From an uncultured Oscillospiraceae bacterium (lineage in GTDB: Bacteria; Bacillota; Clostridia; Oscillospirales; Oscillospiraceae), in assembly GCA_934589225.1 (NCBI GenBank), contig CAKTNS010000006.1:4395-68394 (forward strand): 64,000 bases of DNA, given 5' to 3'. Below are positions 32,575 to 42,778 of this stretch, one piece after another. A model generated the notes under the pieces. That model searched no databases, had not been told where the DNA came from, and was given only the letters and a program-made list of their open reading frames with translations. The stretch's first letter is position 1; each line of letters begins with the position of its first letter. The position numbers and the translations under genes were made by a program.

Positions 32575-33999
32575 ATGGGCGGTTTCTTTGGCGCGGTCTC
32601 CAAGCGGGACTGCATTTTAGACGTATTCTTCGGCACCGACTACCATTCCCACCTGGGCACCCGCCGGGGCGGTATGGCGGCCTACGATTCCCGGCTGGGT
32701 CTCCAGCGGGAAATTCACAATATTGAAAATTCTCCCTTCCGTACCAAATTTGACGGCATTCTGAACGATATGAAGGGTACCAGCGCCATCGGCTGTATTT
32801 CCGATACCGACCCCCAGCCTCTGCTGATTCGGTCCAACCTGGGTACCTACGCTATTTGCACCATCGGCATCATCAACAATGCGGAGGCTCTGTTTTCTCA
32901 GTATCTGTCCTTCAGCGGCGGCCACTTTGAGGCCATGTCCGGGGGCAGAGTGAACTCCAACGAGTTGATTTCCGCTTTGATCGACCAGAAAAGCTCCTTT
33001 GCGGAAGGGATTCGCTTTGCCCAGGACATGATTGAGGGCACGGCCTCCATCCTGATTCTGAAGGACGACGGCCACCTGATCGCCGCCCGGGACAAGCTGG
33101 GCCGGATTCCCATCATCCTGGAAAAGAACGAGGACGGCTTCTGCGTGACCTTTGAGGACTACGCCGGCGAAAAACTGGGGTATGAATTCTACCGGGAGCT
33201 GGGCCCCGGCGAGGTGGTGGAGCTGACCCCCGAGGAAGAGACTGTTCTGCTGGAGCCCCGGAAAAAGAAGAAGATCTGCGCCTTCCTGTGGTCCTACTAC
33301 GGCTACCCCACCTCCTGCTATGAGGGCAAGAACGTGGAGGTCATGCGCTATCGCAACGGCCGCATTATGGCCAAGGCGGACAAGGAAAACGGCATCGCCC
33401 AGGACATTGACTATGTAGGCGGCGTGCCGGATTCCGGCACTCCCCACGCCATCGGCTATGCCAACGAAAGCGGCGTGCCCTTTGCCAGACCCTTCATTAA
33501 ATATACCCCCACCTGGCCCAGAAGCTTCATGCCCTCCAACCAGTCGGAGCGGAACATGGTGGCCAAAATGAAGCAGATTCCCGTAGACGAGCTGATCAGA
33601 GACAAGAAGCTGCTGTTTGTAGACGACTCCATTGTCCGGGGCACCCAGCTGCGGGAGACCGTAGACTTCCTCTATGAGCACGGGGCCAAGGATGTCCACA
33701 TCCGCTCCGCCTGTCCTCCTATTCTCTACGCCTGCAAGTTCCTGAACTTCTCCCGGTCCAACAACGAAAATGACCTGATCGCCCGGGCCACCATCCTGGA
33801 GCTGGAGGGTGAAGAGGGCTTCAAGTACCTGGACGAATACAGAGACGGCACCACCGAGCGGGGCAAGAAGCTGCGGCAGACCATCTGCGAAAAGCTCCAC
33901 TTCTCCACCCTGGAATACCAGACCCTGGAGGGCATTCTGGAAGCCATCGATCTTCCCGAATGCGACGTATGTACCTACTGCTGGAACGGCAAAGAATAA
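32575..33999 (+). CDS. purF: PurF-like amidophosphoribosyltransferase lacking the N-terminal Cys
   Basis: 474 residues behind AAGGAGG. The phosphoribosyltransferase half is intact (PRPP loop LLFVDDSIVRGTQLRET near 345; GVPDSGTPHAIGYA near 285). The N-terminal Ntn-glutaminase-like half reads MGGFFGAVS where normal PurF has Cys-Gly-x-x-Gly after the initiator or propeptide, and HRGQ is replaced by TRRGG. Without Cys1, glutamine hydrolysis is not expected, so the enzyme may use ammonia or a partner. C-terminal cysteines (CDVCTYC) could be cluster ligands. No second purF is present in the window. Confidence 0.85.
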   Translation: MGGFFGAVSKRDCILDVFFGTDYHSHLGTRRGGMAAYDSRLGLQREIHNIENSPFRTKFDGILNDMKGTSAIGCISDTDPQPLLIRSNLGTYAICTIGIINNAEALFSQYLSFSGGHFEAMSGGRVNSNELISALIDQKSSFAEGIRFAQDMIEGTASILILKDDGHLIAARDKLGRIPIILEKNEDGFCVTFEDYAGEKLGYEFYRELGPGEVVELTPEEETVLLEPRKKKKICAFLWSYYGYPTSCYEGKNVEVMRYRNGRIMAKADKENGIAQDIDYVGGVPDSGTPHAIGYANESGVPFARPFIKYTPTWPRSFMPSNQSERNMVAKMKQIPVDELIRDKKLLFVDDSIVRGTQLRETVDFLYEHGAKDVHIRSACPPILYACKFLNFSRSNNENDLIARATILELEGEEGFKYLDEYRDGTTERGKKLRQTICEKLHFSTLEYQTLEGILEAIDLPECDVCTYCWNGKE

Positions 34000-34043
34000 A
34001 TAATCAAAAAACGTATCCCCCACAATAATAAAGGAGATTACTT

Positions 34044-35093
34044 ATGGAACACAAGAATTCTCAGTCTGCCAGCTACGCCGCTGCCGGTGTGGACATTACC
34101 GCCGGTTACAAGGCCGTGGAACTTATGAAGAAGCATGTGGCCCGCACCCGCAACGAGGGCTGCCTGGATGACGTGGGCGGCTTCGGCGGCTGCTTCGGTC
34201 TGCCTGTGGCGGGCATGGAGGAGCCGGTGCTGGTCTCCGGCACCGACGGCGTGGGCACCAAGCTGCGCATTGCCCAGCTCCTTGACAAGCACGACACCAT
34301 CGGCATTGACTGTGTTGCCATGTGCGTCAACGATGTGATCTGCTGCGGTGCCAGACCTCTGTTCTTCCTGGATTACATCGCCTGCGGCAAAAACGTGCCG
34401 GAGCGCATTGCGGAGATCGTGGGCGGCGTGGCCGAGGGCTGCGTCCAGTCCGGCTCCGCCCTCATTGGCGGCGAGACTGCCGAGCATCCCGGCATGATGC
34501 CTGTGGATGACTACGATCTGGCGGGCTTCAGTGTGGGCATTGTGGATAAGAAGAAGATCATTGACAATTCCCGCATGAAGGTGGGCGACAAGGTCATTGC
34601 CCTGGCCTCCACCGGTGTCCACTCCAACGGCTTCAGCCTGGTGCGGAAGGTCTTTGACGTGGAGCATAACCCCGACCTTAAAAACCCCTGCGAGGCTCTG
34701 GGGGGCAAGTCCGTTCTGGAGACCCTGCTGACCCCCACCAAAATTTACGTCAAGAGCATTCTGGCGCTTCTGGAGCAGGTGGACGTGAAGGGCATCAGCC
34801 ACATTACCGGCGGCGGCTTCTATGAGAACATCCCCCGCAGCATTCCTGAGGGCCTCTGCGCCAAAATCGACAGAAGCGCCGTCCGGGTGCTGCCCATCTT
34901 TGACCTCATCGCCAAGACCGGCAACATCCCCGAGCGGGATATGTTCAACACCTTTAATATGGGCGTTGGCATGAGCGTAGTGGTTCCAGCCGACCAGGTG
35001 GACACCGCCCTGGAAATCCTGAAGGGCCACGGCGAGACCGCCTATGTCATCGGCTCCATTGTGGAGAACGAGGAAAAGGTGATTCTGGAATGA
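34044..35093 (+). CDS. purM: Phosphoribosylformylglycinamidine cyclo-ligase (AIR synthetase)
   Basis: 349 residues with PurM hallmarks: [20 protein letters not shown], the [12 protein letters not shown] phosphate/ATP loop, [29 protein letters not shown] and [13 protein letters not shown]. It makes AIR from FGAM. It sits 44 bases after purF with a GGAG site and overlaps purN by 4 bases. Confidence 0.95.
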   Translation: MEHKNSQSASYAAAGVDITAGYKAVELMKKHVARTRNEGCLDDVGGFGGCFGLPVAGMEEPVLVSGTDGVGTKLRIAQLLDKHDTIGIDCVAMCVNDVICCGARPLFFLDYIACGKNVPERIAEIVGGVAEGCVQSGSALIGGETAEHPGMMPVDDYDLAGFSVGIVDKKKIIDNSRMKVGDKVIALASTGVHSNGFSLVRKVFDVEHNPDLKNPCEALGGKSVLETLLTPTKIYVKSILALLEQVDVKGISHITGGGFYENIPRSIPEGLCAKIDRSAVRVLPIFDLIAKTGNIPERDMFNTFNMGVGMSVVVPADQVDTALEILKGHGETAYVIGSIVENEEKVILE

Positions 35094-35692
35094 AAACCAA
35101 AATCGCGGTGCTGGTTTCCGGCGGCGGCACCAATTTGCAGGCCCTGCTGGATGCCCAGCGGCGGCAGGAGCTGGTCAGCGGCGAAATCGCCCTGGTGGTC
35201 TCCAACAACGCCAAGGCCTATGCTCTGGAGCGGGCCAAACAGGCGGGCATCCCCACAAAGGTGCTGCTGAAAAAGGATTTGGGCGGCCAGGAGGGTTTTG
35301 AACAGGCCCTGTGCAAAACTCTGGAAGAGGCGGGCATTGGGCTAATCGTGCTGGCGGGCTTTATGAGCATTCTGACAGAACAATTTACCGCCCGGTATCC
35401 CCGCCGCATCATCAATGTCCATCCTTCCCTGATCCCCTCCTTCTGCGGGGCGGGCTTCTATGGGCTGAAGGTCCATGAAGCGGCCCTTGCCAAGGGCGTG
35501 CGGGTGACGGGAGCCACCATCCATTTTGTCAACGAAATTCCCGATGGGGGAGAGATCATTGCCCAGAAGGCGGTGGATATTCTCCCCGGCGACACCCCGG
35601 AGGTTTTGCAGCGCCGGGTCATGGAGCAGGCCGAGTGGGTGCTGCTTCCCCGGGCTGTGGAGCAAGTGTCGGCATACATTCAGAATTTATAA
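35090..35692 (+). CDS. purN: Glycinamide ribonucleotide formyltransferase
   Basis: 200 residues beginning [22 protein letters not shown]. Catalytic features are present: Asn in [14 protein letters not shown], the H in NVHPS and the later Asp region ([11 protein letters not shown]). It transfers the formyl group of 10-formyl-THF to GAR. It is coupled to purM (ATGA). Confidence 0.95.
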   Translation: MKTKIAVLVSGGGTNLQALLDAQRRQELVSGEIALVVSNNAKAYALERAKQAGIPTKVLLKKDLGGQEGFEQALCKTLEEAGIGLIVLAGFMSILTEQFTARYPRRIINVHPSLIPSFCGAGFYGLKVHEAALAKGVRVTGATIHFVNEIPDGGEIIAQKAVDILPGDTPEVLQRRVMEQAEWVLLPRAVEQVSAYIQNL

Positions 35693-35704
35693 GGGGGAGC
35701 ACAG

Positions 35705-36418
35705 ATGAACGTCTACGAAATCGGCAATATGAAGGAAAAACTGGCCTCCAATGTTTACCCCGGCCGGGGCATTGTCCTGGGACTGACCCCGGACGGCAAG
35801 GAAGCCGTAGCCGCCTACTTTATCATGGGCCGCAGCGTCAACAGCCGGAACCGGGTTTTTGCCCTGGAGCCTGACGGCATCCGGACGGAGGCCTACGATC
35901 CCAGCAAGATGGAAGACCCCAGCCTGATTATTTACCACCCTGTCCGCCAGCTGGGCCGGGCACTGATCGTGACCAACGGCGACCAGACCGACACCATCCG
36001 GGACTTCCTGGAAAAGGGGAAGACCATGGAGGAGGCCCTGGGCACCCGGAAATTCGAGCACGACGGCCCCAACTGGACACCCCGTATTTCCGGCCTTGTA
36101 AGCCCCGACGGCAGCTACAAAATGTCCATTCTGAAGGCCGCCGACCCGGCCGGCACCGCCTGCAACCGCTTTACCTATGACTATGAGCCCATCCCCGGCC
36201 TGGGCCACTTCCTGCACACCTATGTGTGCGACGGAAACCCGGTGATCCCCACCTTCCAGGGGGAGCCGGAGCGGGTGGAGATCCCTCAGAATATGGATGC
36301 CTTTGTGGAAACCCTGTGGGAAAATCTGAACGAGGACAACAAAATCTCCTTGTTCGTCCGCTATACCGATTTGGAAACCGGCAAGTACCGCCAGAAGGTC
36401 ATCAACCGCTACGAATAA
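35705..36418 (+). CDS. purO: IMP cyclohydrolase, PurO type
   Basis: 237 residues. The N-terminal part (NVYPGRGIVLGLTPDGKEAVAAYFIMGRS and SRNRVF) and middle (FEHDGPNWTPRISGL, KAADPAGTACNRFTYDYEP) match the archaeal-type IMP cyclohydrolase fold, used by some Clostridia in place of the PurH N-terminal domain. It closes FAICAR to IMP. Placement directly before a stand-alone AICAR formyltransferase supports this; together they replace bifunctional PurH. Confidence 0.85.
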   Translation: MNVYEIGNMKEKLASNVYPGRGIVLGLTPDGKEAVAAYFIMGRSVNSRNRVFALEPDGIRTEAYDPSKMEDPSLIIYHPVRQLGRALIVTNGDQTDTIRDFLEKGKTMEEALGTRKFEHDGPNWTPRISGLVSPDGSYKMSILKAADPAGTACNRFTYDYEPIPGLGHFLHTYVCDGNPVIPTFQGEPERVEIPQNMDAFVETLWENLNEDNKISLFVRYTDLETGKYRQKVINRYE

Positions 36419-36430
36419 GGGGAGAGAGAT

Positions 36431-37615
36431 ATGAAAGAATTTGAACTGAAATACGGCTGCAACCCCAACCAGAAGCCCGCCTCCATTTACATGGCCGACG
36501 GCTCTGACCTGCCCATCACCGTGCTCAACGGCCGGCCGGGCTACATCAACTTCCTGGATGCCCTGAACTCCTATCAGCTGGTGAAGGAGCTGAAGGCCGC
36601 CACGGGCCTGTGCGCCGTGACCTCCTTCAAGCACGTCTCCCCCACCTCCGCCGCCGTGGGCAAGGTGCTGCCGGAGAACCTGAAAAAGGCCTGCTTTGTA
36701 GACGACGTGGAGGGCCTGGACGATTCCCCTCTGGCCTGCGCCTATGCCCGTGCCCGGGGCACGGACCGGATGTGCTCCTTTGGCGACTGGGTGGCCCTGT
36801 CTGATACCTGCGACGCCCTCACCGCCAAGCTCATTGCCCGGGAGGTTTCTGACGGTGTCATCGCCCCCGGCTACACGGAAGAGGCCCTGGAAATCCTGAA
36901 AGCCAAGCGCAAGGGCAGCTACAATGTAGTTTCCATTGACGAAAACTACGTGCCCGCCCCCCAGGAGACCAAAATGGTCTACGGCGTCACCTTCCAGCAG
37001 GGCCGGAACAACTTTAAGATCGACGCCGAGCTGCTTCAAAATATCGTGACGGAAAAGAAGGACCTGCCGGAGAACGCCAAAATTGATCTGATCGTGGCCC
37101 TCATTACCTTAAAATACACCCAGTCCAATTCCGTTTGCTTTGCCTATGACGGCCAGGCCATCGGTGTAGGGGCCGGTCAGCAGTCCCGCATCCACTGCAC
37201 CCGTCTGGCAGGCTCCAAGGCCGACACCTGGTTCCTGCGGCAGCACCCCAAGACCCTGGCCCTGCCCTTCCGGAAGGACCTGGGCCGTCCGGGCCGGGAC
37301 AATGTGATCGACGGCTACATCAACGGCAACGAAGAGGATGTCTGCGCCGAGGGCATCTGGCAGAATTACTTCACCACCCGTCCCCAGCCCCTGACCCAGG
37401 AGGACAAGCGGGCATTCCTGGATGAGATTCGGGGCGTGTCCCTGGGCTCCGATGCCTTCTTCCCCTTCCCGGACAACATCAAGCGGGCCTATGCTTCCGG
37501 CGTTTCCTACATCGCCCAGCCCGGCGGCTCCATCCGGGACGACCTGGTCATTGCCGAGTGCGACAAAGACGGCATCGTCATGGCCTTTACCGGCATGCGG
37601 CTGTTCCACCACTAA
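36431..37615 (+). CDS. Stand-alone AICAR formyltransferase (PurH C-terminal domain type)
   Basis: 394 residues, matching only the transformylase half of PurH: ELKYGCNPNQKPAS at the start, SFKHVSPTSAAVG (catalytic Lys-His), YTQSNSVCFAYDGQAIGVGAGQQSR and a terminal GMRLFHH. The IMP cyclohydrolase domain is absent and supplied by the gene just upstream. It uses 10-formyl-THF, the cofactor whose shortage is sensed by the upstream ZTP riboswitch. Confidence 0.93.
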   Translation: MKEFELKYGCNPNQKPASIYMADGSDLPITVLNGRPGYINFLDALNSYQLVKELKAATGLCAVTSFKHVSPTSAAVGKVLPENLKKACFVDDVEGLDDSPLACAYARARGTDRMCSFGDWVALSDTCDALTAKLIAREVSDGVIAPGYTEEALEILKAKRKGSYNVVSIDENYVPAPQETKMVYGVTFQQGRNNFKIDAELLQNIVTEKKDLPENAKIDLIVALITLKYTQSNSVCFAYDGQAIGVGAGQQSRIHCTRLAGSKADTWFLRQHPKTLALPFRKDLGRPGRDNVIDGYINGNEEDVCAEGIWQNYFTTRPQPLTQEDKRAFLDEIRGVSLGSDAFFPFPDNIKRAYASGVSYIAQPGGSIRDDLVIAECDKDGIVMAFTGMRLFHH

Positions 37616-37647
37616 GAGTGCTTTTCTAAAAAGAAAGGTTGATGGAT

Positions 37648-38916
37648 ATGAAAATTCTGGTAGTCGGTGGCGGCGGACGAGAGCATGCCATTATTAAAAA
37701 GCTGAAAGAAAACCAAACCGTGGAGACCGTTTACGCCCTGCCCGGCAACGGCGGCATGGCCAAGGACGCGGTGTGCGTGCCCATTGGGGCCACGGACATT
37801 GATAAAATCCTGGCCTTCGCCCTGGAAAACCAGGTGGATTACGCCGTGGTGGCCCCGGATGACCCCCTGGTACTGGGGGCGGTGGATGCGCTGACGGAAA
37901 AGGGCATCCCCTGCTTTGGCCCCAGGGCCAACGCCGCCATTATTGAGGGCAGCAAGGTGTTCTCCAAGAACCTGATGAAGAAATACGGCATTCCCACGGC
38001 GGAATATGAGGTTTTTGACAATCTGGAGGCGGCCCTTAAGTATCTGGAGACCGCCCCCATCCCCACGGTCATCAAGGCCGACGGCCTGGCCCTGGGCAAG
38101 GGTGTGATCATCGCCGCCACCCGGGAGGAAGCCCGGGCAGCGGTGCGGGATATGATGGCCAACAAGGTCTTCGGCAAAAGCGGCGACCATGTGGTCATTG
38201 AGGAATTCCTCACCGGCCCCGAGGTCAGCGTCCTGAGCTTTACCGATGGCAAGGTGGTAAAGCCCATGGTGTCCTCCATGGACCACAAGCGGGCCGGGGA
38301 CAATGACACGGGCCTCAATACCGGCGGCATGGGCACCGTGGCCCCCAACCCCTATTACACTCCGGAAATGGCCCAGCGGTGTATGGAAGAGATCTTCCTG
38401 CCCACCATCCGGGCCATGAACGCCGAGGGCCGGACCTTCCGGGGCTGTCTGTACTTTGGCCTGATGCTGACCCCCAAGGGGCCCAAGGTCATTGAGTACA
38501 ACTGCCGCTTTGGCGACCCGGAGACCCAGGTGGTGCTGCCGCTGCTGGAAAGCGATTTGCTCACCGTGATGCAGGCCACCACCAACGGCACCCTGGCGGA
38601 TACCGAGGTGCGCTTCTCTAAGAAGAATGCCTGCTGCGTCATCAAGGCCTCGGCGGGCTATCCGGTGTCTTACAAGAAGGGCTTCCCCCTGACCATGACC
38701 CCGGAGGCGGAGCGCCATACCTATGTGGCGGGGGCCAAGCTGGACGAAGCGGGAAATCTTGTCACCTCCGGCGGCCGGGTCACCGGCACCACCGCCGTGG
38801 CGGATACCCTGGAGGAGGCCATTCGGGAGGCTTACCGTCTGTCCGACGGCGTACAGTTTGAAAACGCTTATCGCAGAAGCGATATTGGCAAGCGGGCAAT
38901 GCAGGCCCTCAAATAA
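37648..38916 (+). CDS. purD: Phosphoribosylamine-glycine ligase
   Basis: Start taken at ATG 37648, spaced about 9 bases from AAGAAAGG; an ATG two codons upstream is too close to the site. It is 422 residues with KILVVGGGGREHAI, an ATP-grasp core (TVIKADGLALGKGVIIA), and GLNTGGMGTVAPNPYY and EYNCRFGDPETQVVLPLL. It makes GAR from PRA, the product of the PurF-type reaction. Confidence 0.95.
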   Translation: MKILVVGGGGREHAIIKKLKENQTVETVYALPGNGGMAKDAVCVPIGATDIDKILAFALENQVDYAVVAPDDPLVLGAVDALTEKGIPCFGPRANAAIIEGSKVFSKNLMKKYGIPTAEYEVFDNLEAALKYLETAPIPTVIKADGLALGKGVIIAATREEARAAVRDMMANKVFGKSGDHVVIEEFLTGPEVSVLSFTDGKVVKPMVSSMDHKRAGDNDTGLNTGGMGTVAPNPYYTPEMAQRCMEEIFLPTIRAMNAEGRTFRGCLYFGLMLTPKGPKVIEYNCRFGDPETQVVLPLLESDLLTVMQATTNGTLADTEVRFSKKNACCVIKASAGYPVSYKKGFPLTMTPEAERHTYVAGAKLDEAGNLVTSGGRVTGTTAVADTLEEAIREAYRLSDGVQFENAYRRSDIGKRAMQALK

Positions 38917-38936
38917 ACAATTGGAGGAAATACCCC

Positions 38937-41900
38937 ATGGTTTATCGCGTTTATGTAGAAAAAAAGCAGGGCCAGACCCATGAGGCCCAGGGCTTACTGC
39001 GGGACATTCAGGAGTTTCTGGGCATTGGCAGCCTGACGGGCCTCCGGGTGCTCAACCGCTACGATGCGGAGAACATCGAAAAGGACTTGTTTGATGCTGC
39101 CGTCAACACGGTGTTCTCCGAGCCCCAGGTGGACAATGTAAGCTATGAGCTGCCCCAGGGAGATGTGGTCTTTGCGGTGGAGCCGCTGCCCGGTCAGTAT
39201 GACCAGCGGGCGGATTCCGCGGCCCAGTGCATCCAGATCATCTCCCAGGGCAACCGCCCCACCATCCGCACCGCCAAGGTCTATGTGCTCTCCGGTGCCC
39301 CCAGTGAGGACGAGCTGGCGGCCATTAAGAAATACGTCATCAACGCCGTGGAAAGCCGGGAGGCTTCTCTGGAGCTGCCCCAGACCCTGGCCATTGACTA
39401 CACCATTCCCCAGACCGTTGCCACGGTAGAGGGCTTTACCGCCATGGATGAAGAAGCTCTGGGGGCGTTGCTTGACAAGCTGGGCCTTGCCATGGATTTG
39501 GACGACCTCAAGTTCCTCCAGGCCTACTTCCGGGACCAGGAGCACCGTGACCCCACCATTACGGAGATCCGGGTGGTGGATACCTATTGGTCTGACCACT
39601 GCCGCCATACCACCTTCTCCACCCACCTGGACAACATCGTCATCCACGACCCCGCCGTTCAGGAAGCCTACAAGCAGTATCTGGCGGCACGGGTGGAGGT
39701 CTACGGGGAAGAAAAGGCTGCGGCACGGCCCCAGACTCTCATGGACATTGCCACCATCGGTGCCAAGACCCTGAAAAAGCGGGGCCTGCTTCCGGAGCTG
39801 GACGAGAGCGAGGAGATCAACGCCTGCTCCATCCACGTCACCGCCACCGTCAACGGGGAAGACCAGGACTGGCTGCTGATGTTTAAGAACGAAACCCACA
39901 ACCACCCTACGGAAATCGAGCCCTTCGGCGGTGCGGCCACCTGCATCGGCGGCTGTATCCGGGACCCCCTGTCCGGCCGGGCCTACGTCCATCAGGCCAT
40001 GCGGGTCACCGGTGCCGCCGACCCCCGGACCAGCCTGAAAGACACCATCCCCGGCAAGCTCCCCCAGCGGAAGCTCTGCCAGACTGCCGCGGCGGGCTAC
40101 TCCTCCTACGGCAACCAAATCGGCCTGGCCACCGGCCATGTGGCGGAACTGTACCACGAGGGCTTTGTTGCCAAACGGCTGGAATGCGGCGCGGTGGTGG
40201 CGGCGGCTCCTGCTGAAAATGTCCGCCGGGAGTGCCCTGCTGCCGGTGACGTGGTGATCCTGCTGGGCGGCCGTACCGGACGGGACGGCATCGGCGGTGC
40301 CACCGGTTCCTCCAAGAGCCACAATATGAAGTCCCTGATCACCATGGCCTCCGAGGTCCAGAAGGGCAATGCCCCGGAGGAGCGGAAGATCCAGCGGCTG
40401 TTCCGGGACGGCAATGTGACGAGACTCATTAAGCGCTGCAATGACTTCGGTGCCGGCGGCGTGTCCGTGGCCATCGGCGAGCTGGCCGACGGCCTGCGAA
40501 TTGATTTGGACGCCGTGCGGAAAAAGTACGACGGCCTGGATGGCACGGAGCTGGCCATTTCCGAATCCCAGGAGCGGATGGCGGTGGTGGTTGCCCCGGA
40601 GGATGCAGAGGCCTTTATCGCCGCTGCGGAAAAGGAAAATCTGGAAGCCTACCGGGTGGCGGTGGTCACCCAGGAGCCCCGGATGATCATGAGTTGGAAG
40701 GGCAAGGAAATTGCCAACCTGTCCCGGGAATTTCTCAATACCAACGGTGCGGTGAAGCACACCGCCGTAGAGGTTCCCGCCGCCAAGGCCCTGGAGGTTT
40801 CCTCTGCCAGTCTGAAGGAAATGGCTGCCCAGCTGCGCTTTGCCTCCCAGAGAGGTCTGGTGGAGCGGTTTGATGCCACCATCGGCGCGGGCAGCCTGCT
40901 GATGCCCTTCGGCGGCAAGAACCAGGCCACCCCGGCCCAGGCCATGGCCGCCAAGCTGCCGGTGCTGCCGGGACAGACCACCGATGCCGCCAGCGTTATG
41001 GCCTGGGGCTGTGACCCGGAGCTCCTCAGCGCCGACCCCTTCCAGGGTGCCAAGGCCGCGGTGATCTCCTCCATGGCCAAAATCGTGGCCGCCGGTGCGG
41101 ATTACAAAAAGGCCTACCTGACCCTGCAGGAGTTCTTTGAAAAGCTGAGAAACGAGCCCCAGCGCTGGGGCAAGCCCTTTGAGGCTTTGCTTGGTGCGCT
41201 GGATGCCCAGCTCCACCTGAACGCCGCGGCCATCGGCGGCAAGGACTCCATGTCCGGCACCTTCCTGGAGAAGGACGTGCCTCCCACGGTGATTTCCTTT
41301 GCCATTGCCCCGGTGAAGGCCCAGGACGTTCTGTCCTGCGAGTTCAAGGAGCCGGGCCACCCGGTGTACTGCTTCACCTCCGACGGCAGCTACGAGGATT
41401 TGAAAAACACCTGGCAGCGGTTCCATGAGCTGTGCCAGGCCGGAAAGGTCCGGGCCGCCTGGGCGGTGGATGCCGGCGGTGTCTCCGAGGCCGTGGTGAA
41501 GATGTCCTTCGGCAACACCATCGGTTTCCGGGGCGAGGATACGGACTGCGGTTACGGCGACATCATTGCAGAACTCACCGAGGACTGCGATTTTGGCCGG
41601 AAGATCGGCTACACCTGCCAGGAGCCCGTCATCGTGCTGGATGACGAGAAGGTCTCCATTGGGGAGCTCTACGACATCAATACCGCCGTCCTGGAATCCG
41701 TCTATCCCACCAAGACCCAGGAAACCAAGGCCCCCGTGCCCGTGTTCAACTATGAGGCCAAGTCTTACCCCGCCCCCGCGGTAAAGACTGCCAAGCCCCG
41801 GGTGCTGATTCCCGTGTTCCCCGGCACCAACTGCGAGTATGATTCCGCCCGGGCCGTTCTGGCCGCCGGCGCGGAGGCGGACATTGCGGTCATCCGCAAT

Positions 41901-42590
41901 CTGACCGCCGAGGATGTGGCCCGGTCCGTGGAGGATGTGGCCAAGCGCATTGGGGAGAGCCAGATGATTTTCATCCCCGGCGGCTTCTCCGGCGGCGACG
42001 AGCCCGACGGCTCCGCCAAGTTCATTACGGCATTCTTCCGCAACCCTGCCATCAAAGAGCAGGTAACGGCGCTGCTTGAAAACCGGGACGGCCTGATGTG
42101 CGGCATCTGCAACGGCTTCCAGGCCCTGATCAAGCTGGGGTTGGTGCCCTACGGGAAGATCATCGACACCGATGCCTCCTGCCCCACCCTGACCTTCAAT
42201 ACCATTGCCCGGCACCAGAGCCGCATCGTCAGAACCCGGGTGGCTTCCAACAAGTCCCCCTGGCTGTCTTTGACAAACGTGGGCGACATTTACAATGTAC
42301 CCATTTCCCACGGCGAGGGCAAGTTCCTGGCAAGTCAGGAGCTTGTAAAGCAGCTGGCGGACAACGGCCAGATCGCCACCCAGTATGTGGACCTGGAAGG
42401 AAATCCCACCATGGATGCCGCCTTCAACCCCAACGGCTCCGTCTGCGCCATTGAGGGCATCACCTCTCCCGATGGCCGCGTCTTCGGCAAGATGGGCCAC
42501 AGCGAACGCATCGGCCAGGGACTCTACCGCAACGTCCCCGGGGAATACGACATTCAGATGTTCCGTGCCGCCGTCAAGTACTTTGGTTGA
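38937..42590 (+). CDS. purL: Phosphoribosylformylglycinamidine synthase, single-chain PurL (with glutaminase domain)
   Basis: 1217 residues in one open frame. Order: PurS-like N-terminus (VYVEKKQGQTHEAQGLL), two PurM-like synthase halves (YWSDHCRHTTFSTH, NETHNHPTEIEPFGGAATCIGG, and later GGKDSMSGTF), and a C-terminal class I glutaminase (RVLIPVFPGTNCEYDSARA; nucleophile in MCGICNGFQALIKLG; His-Glu at the end). It converts FGAR to FGAM with glutamine. Bacteria such as Bacillus use separate PurS/PurL/PurQ; the fused form is common in Clostridia. It is the last gene of the operon. Confidence 0.95.
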   Translation: MVYRVYVEKKQGQTHEAQGLLRDIQEFLGIGSLTGLRVLNRYDAENIEKDLFDAAVNTVFSEPQVDNVSYELPQGDVVFAVEPLPGQYDQRADSAAQCIQIISQGNRPTIRTAKVYVLSGAPSEDELAAIKKYVINAVESREASLELPQTLAIDYTIPQTVATVEGFTAMDEEALGALLDKLGLAMDLDDLKFLQAYFRDQEHRDPTITEIRVVDTYWSDHCRHTTFSTHLDNIVIHDPAVQEAYKQYLAARVEVYGEEKAAARPQTLMDIATIGAKTLKKRGLLPELDESEEINACSIHVTATVNGEDQDWLLMFKNETHNHPTEIEPFGGAATCIGGCIRDPLSGRAYVHQAMRVTGAADPRTSLKDTIPGKLPQRKLCQTAAAGYSSYGNQIGLATGHVAELYHEGFVAKRLECGAVVAAAPAENVRRECPAAGDVVILLGGRTGRDGIGGATGSSKSHNMKSLITMASEVQKGNAPEERKIQRLFRDGNVTRLIKRCNDFGAGGVSVAIGELADGLRIDLDAVRKKYDGLDGTELAISESQERMAVVVAPEDAEAFIAAAEKENLEAYRVAVVTQEPRMIMSWKGKEIANLSREFLNTNGAVKHTAVEVPAAKALEVSSASLKEMAAQLRFASQRGLVERFDATIGAGSLLMPFGGKNQATPAQAMAAKLPVLPGQTTDAASVMAWGCDPELLSADPFQGAKAAVISSMAKIVAAGADYKKAYLTLQEFFEKLRNEPQRWGKPFEALLGALDAQLHLNAAAIGGKDSMSGTFLEKDVPPTVISFAIAPVKAQDVLSCEFKEPGHPVYCFTSDGSYEDLKNTWQRFHELCQAGKVRAAWAVDAGGVSEAVVKMSFGNTIGFRGEDTDCGYGDIIAELTEDCDFGRKIGYTCQEPVIVLDDEKVSIGELYDINTAVLESVYPTKTQETKAPVPVFNYEAKSYPAPAVKTAKPRVLIPVFPGTNCEYDSARAVLAAGAEADIAVIRNLTAEDVARSVEDVAKRIGESQMIFIPGGFSGGDEPDGSAKFITAFFRNPAIKEQVTALLENRDGLMCGICNGFQALIKLGLVPYGKIIDTDASCPTLTFNTIARHQSRIVRTRVASNKSPWLSLTNVGDIYNVPISHGEGKFLASQELVKQLADNGQIATQYVDLEGNPTMDAAFNPNGSVCAIEGITSPDGRVFGKMGHSERIGQGLYRNVPGEYDIQMFRAAVKYFG

Positions 42591-42604
42591 TCCTTTTTGA
42601 AACT

Positions 42605-42640
42605 GCCCCCGGATGCGTTCTTCGTGTCCGGGGGCTTCTG
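42605..42640 (+). terminator. Terminator-like hairpin after purL
   Basis: GCCCCCGGA (42605-42613) pairs with TCCGGGGGC (42627-42635); the T-tract is weak (TTCTGC). Confidence 0.6.
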
Positions 42641-42778
42641 CAACCGGTGCTTTCCCGGAGAAAAAGAAAAAACTCCTTGACTTCTAGGGGATTTTCATTC
42701 ATAATAGGGATTGGTGCCCTTGCAGAAAACGGAAAAATTGGATGCAGGCTCCAAAAACAATGAGGAGATACATATGCT

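Noticed and set aside
32554..32640. A longer PurF N-terminus supplying the missing cysteine
   Set aside because: AAGGAGG is ideally spaced to ATG 32575 and the purE stop lies just upstream, so no cysteine-bearing propeptide can be added.
38994..42500. A 1168-codon open frame on the minus strand opposite purL
   Set aside because: It is a by-product of GC-rich codon choice in purL: composition is Gly/His/Val-rich with no ribosome site or domain. Similar antisense frames opposite purF and purM were dismissed for the same reason.
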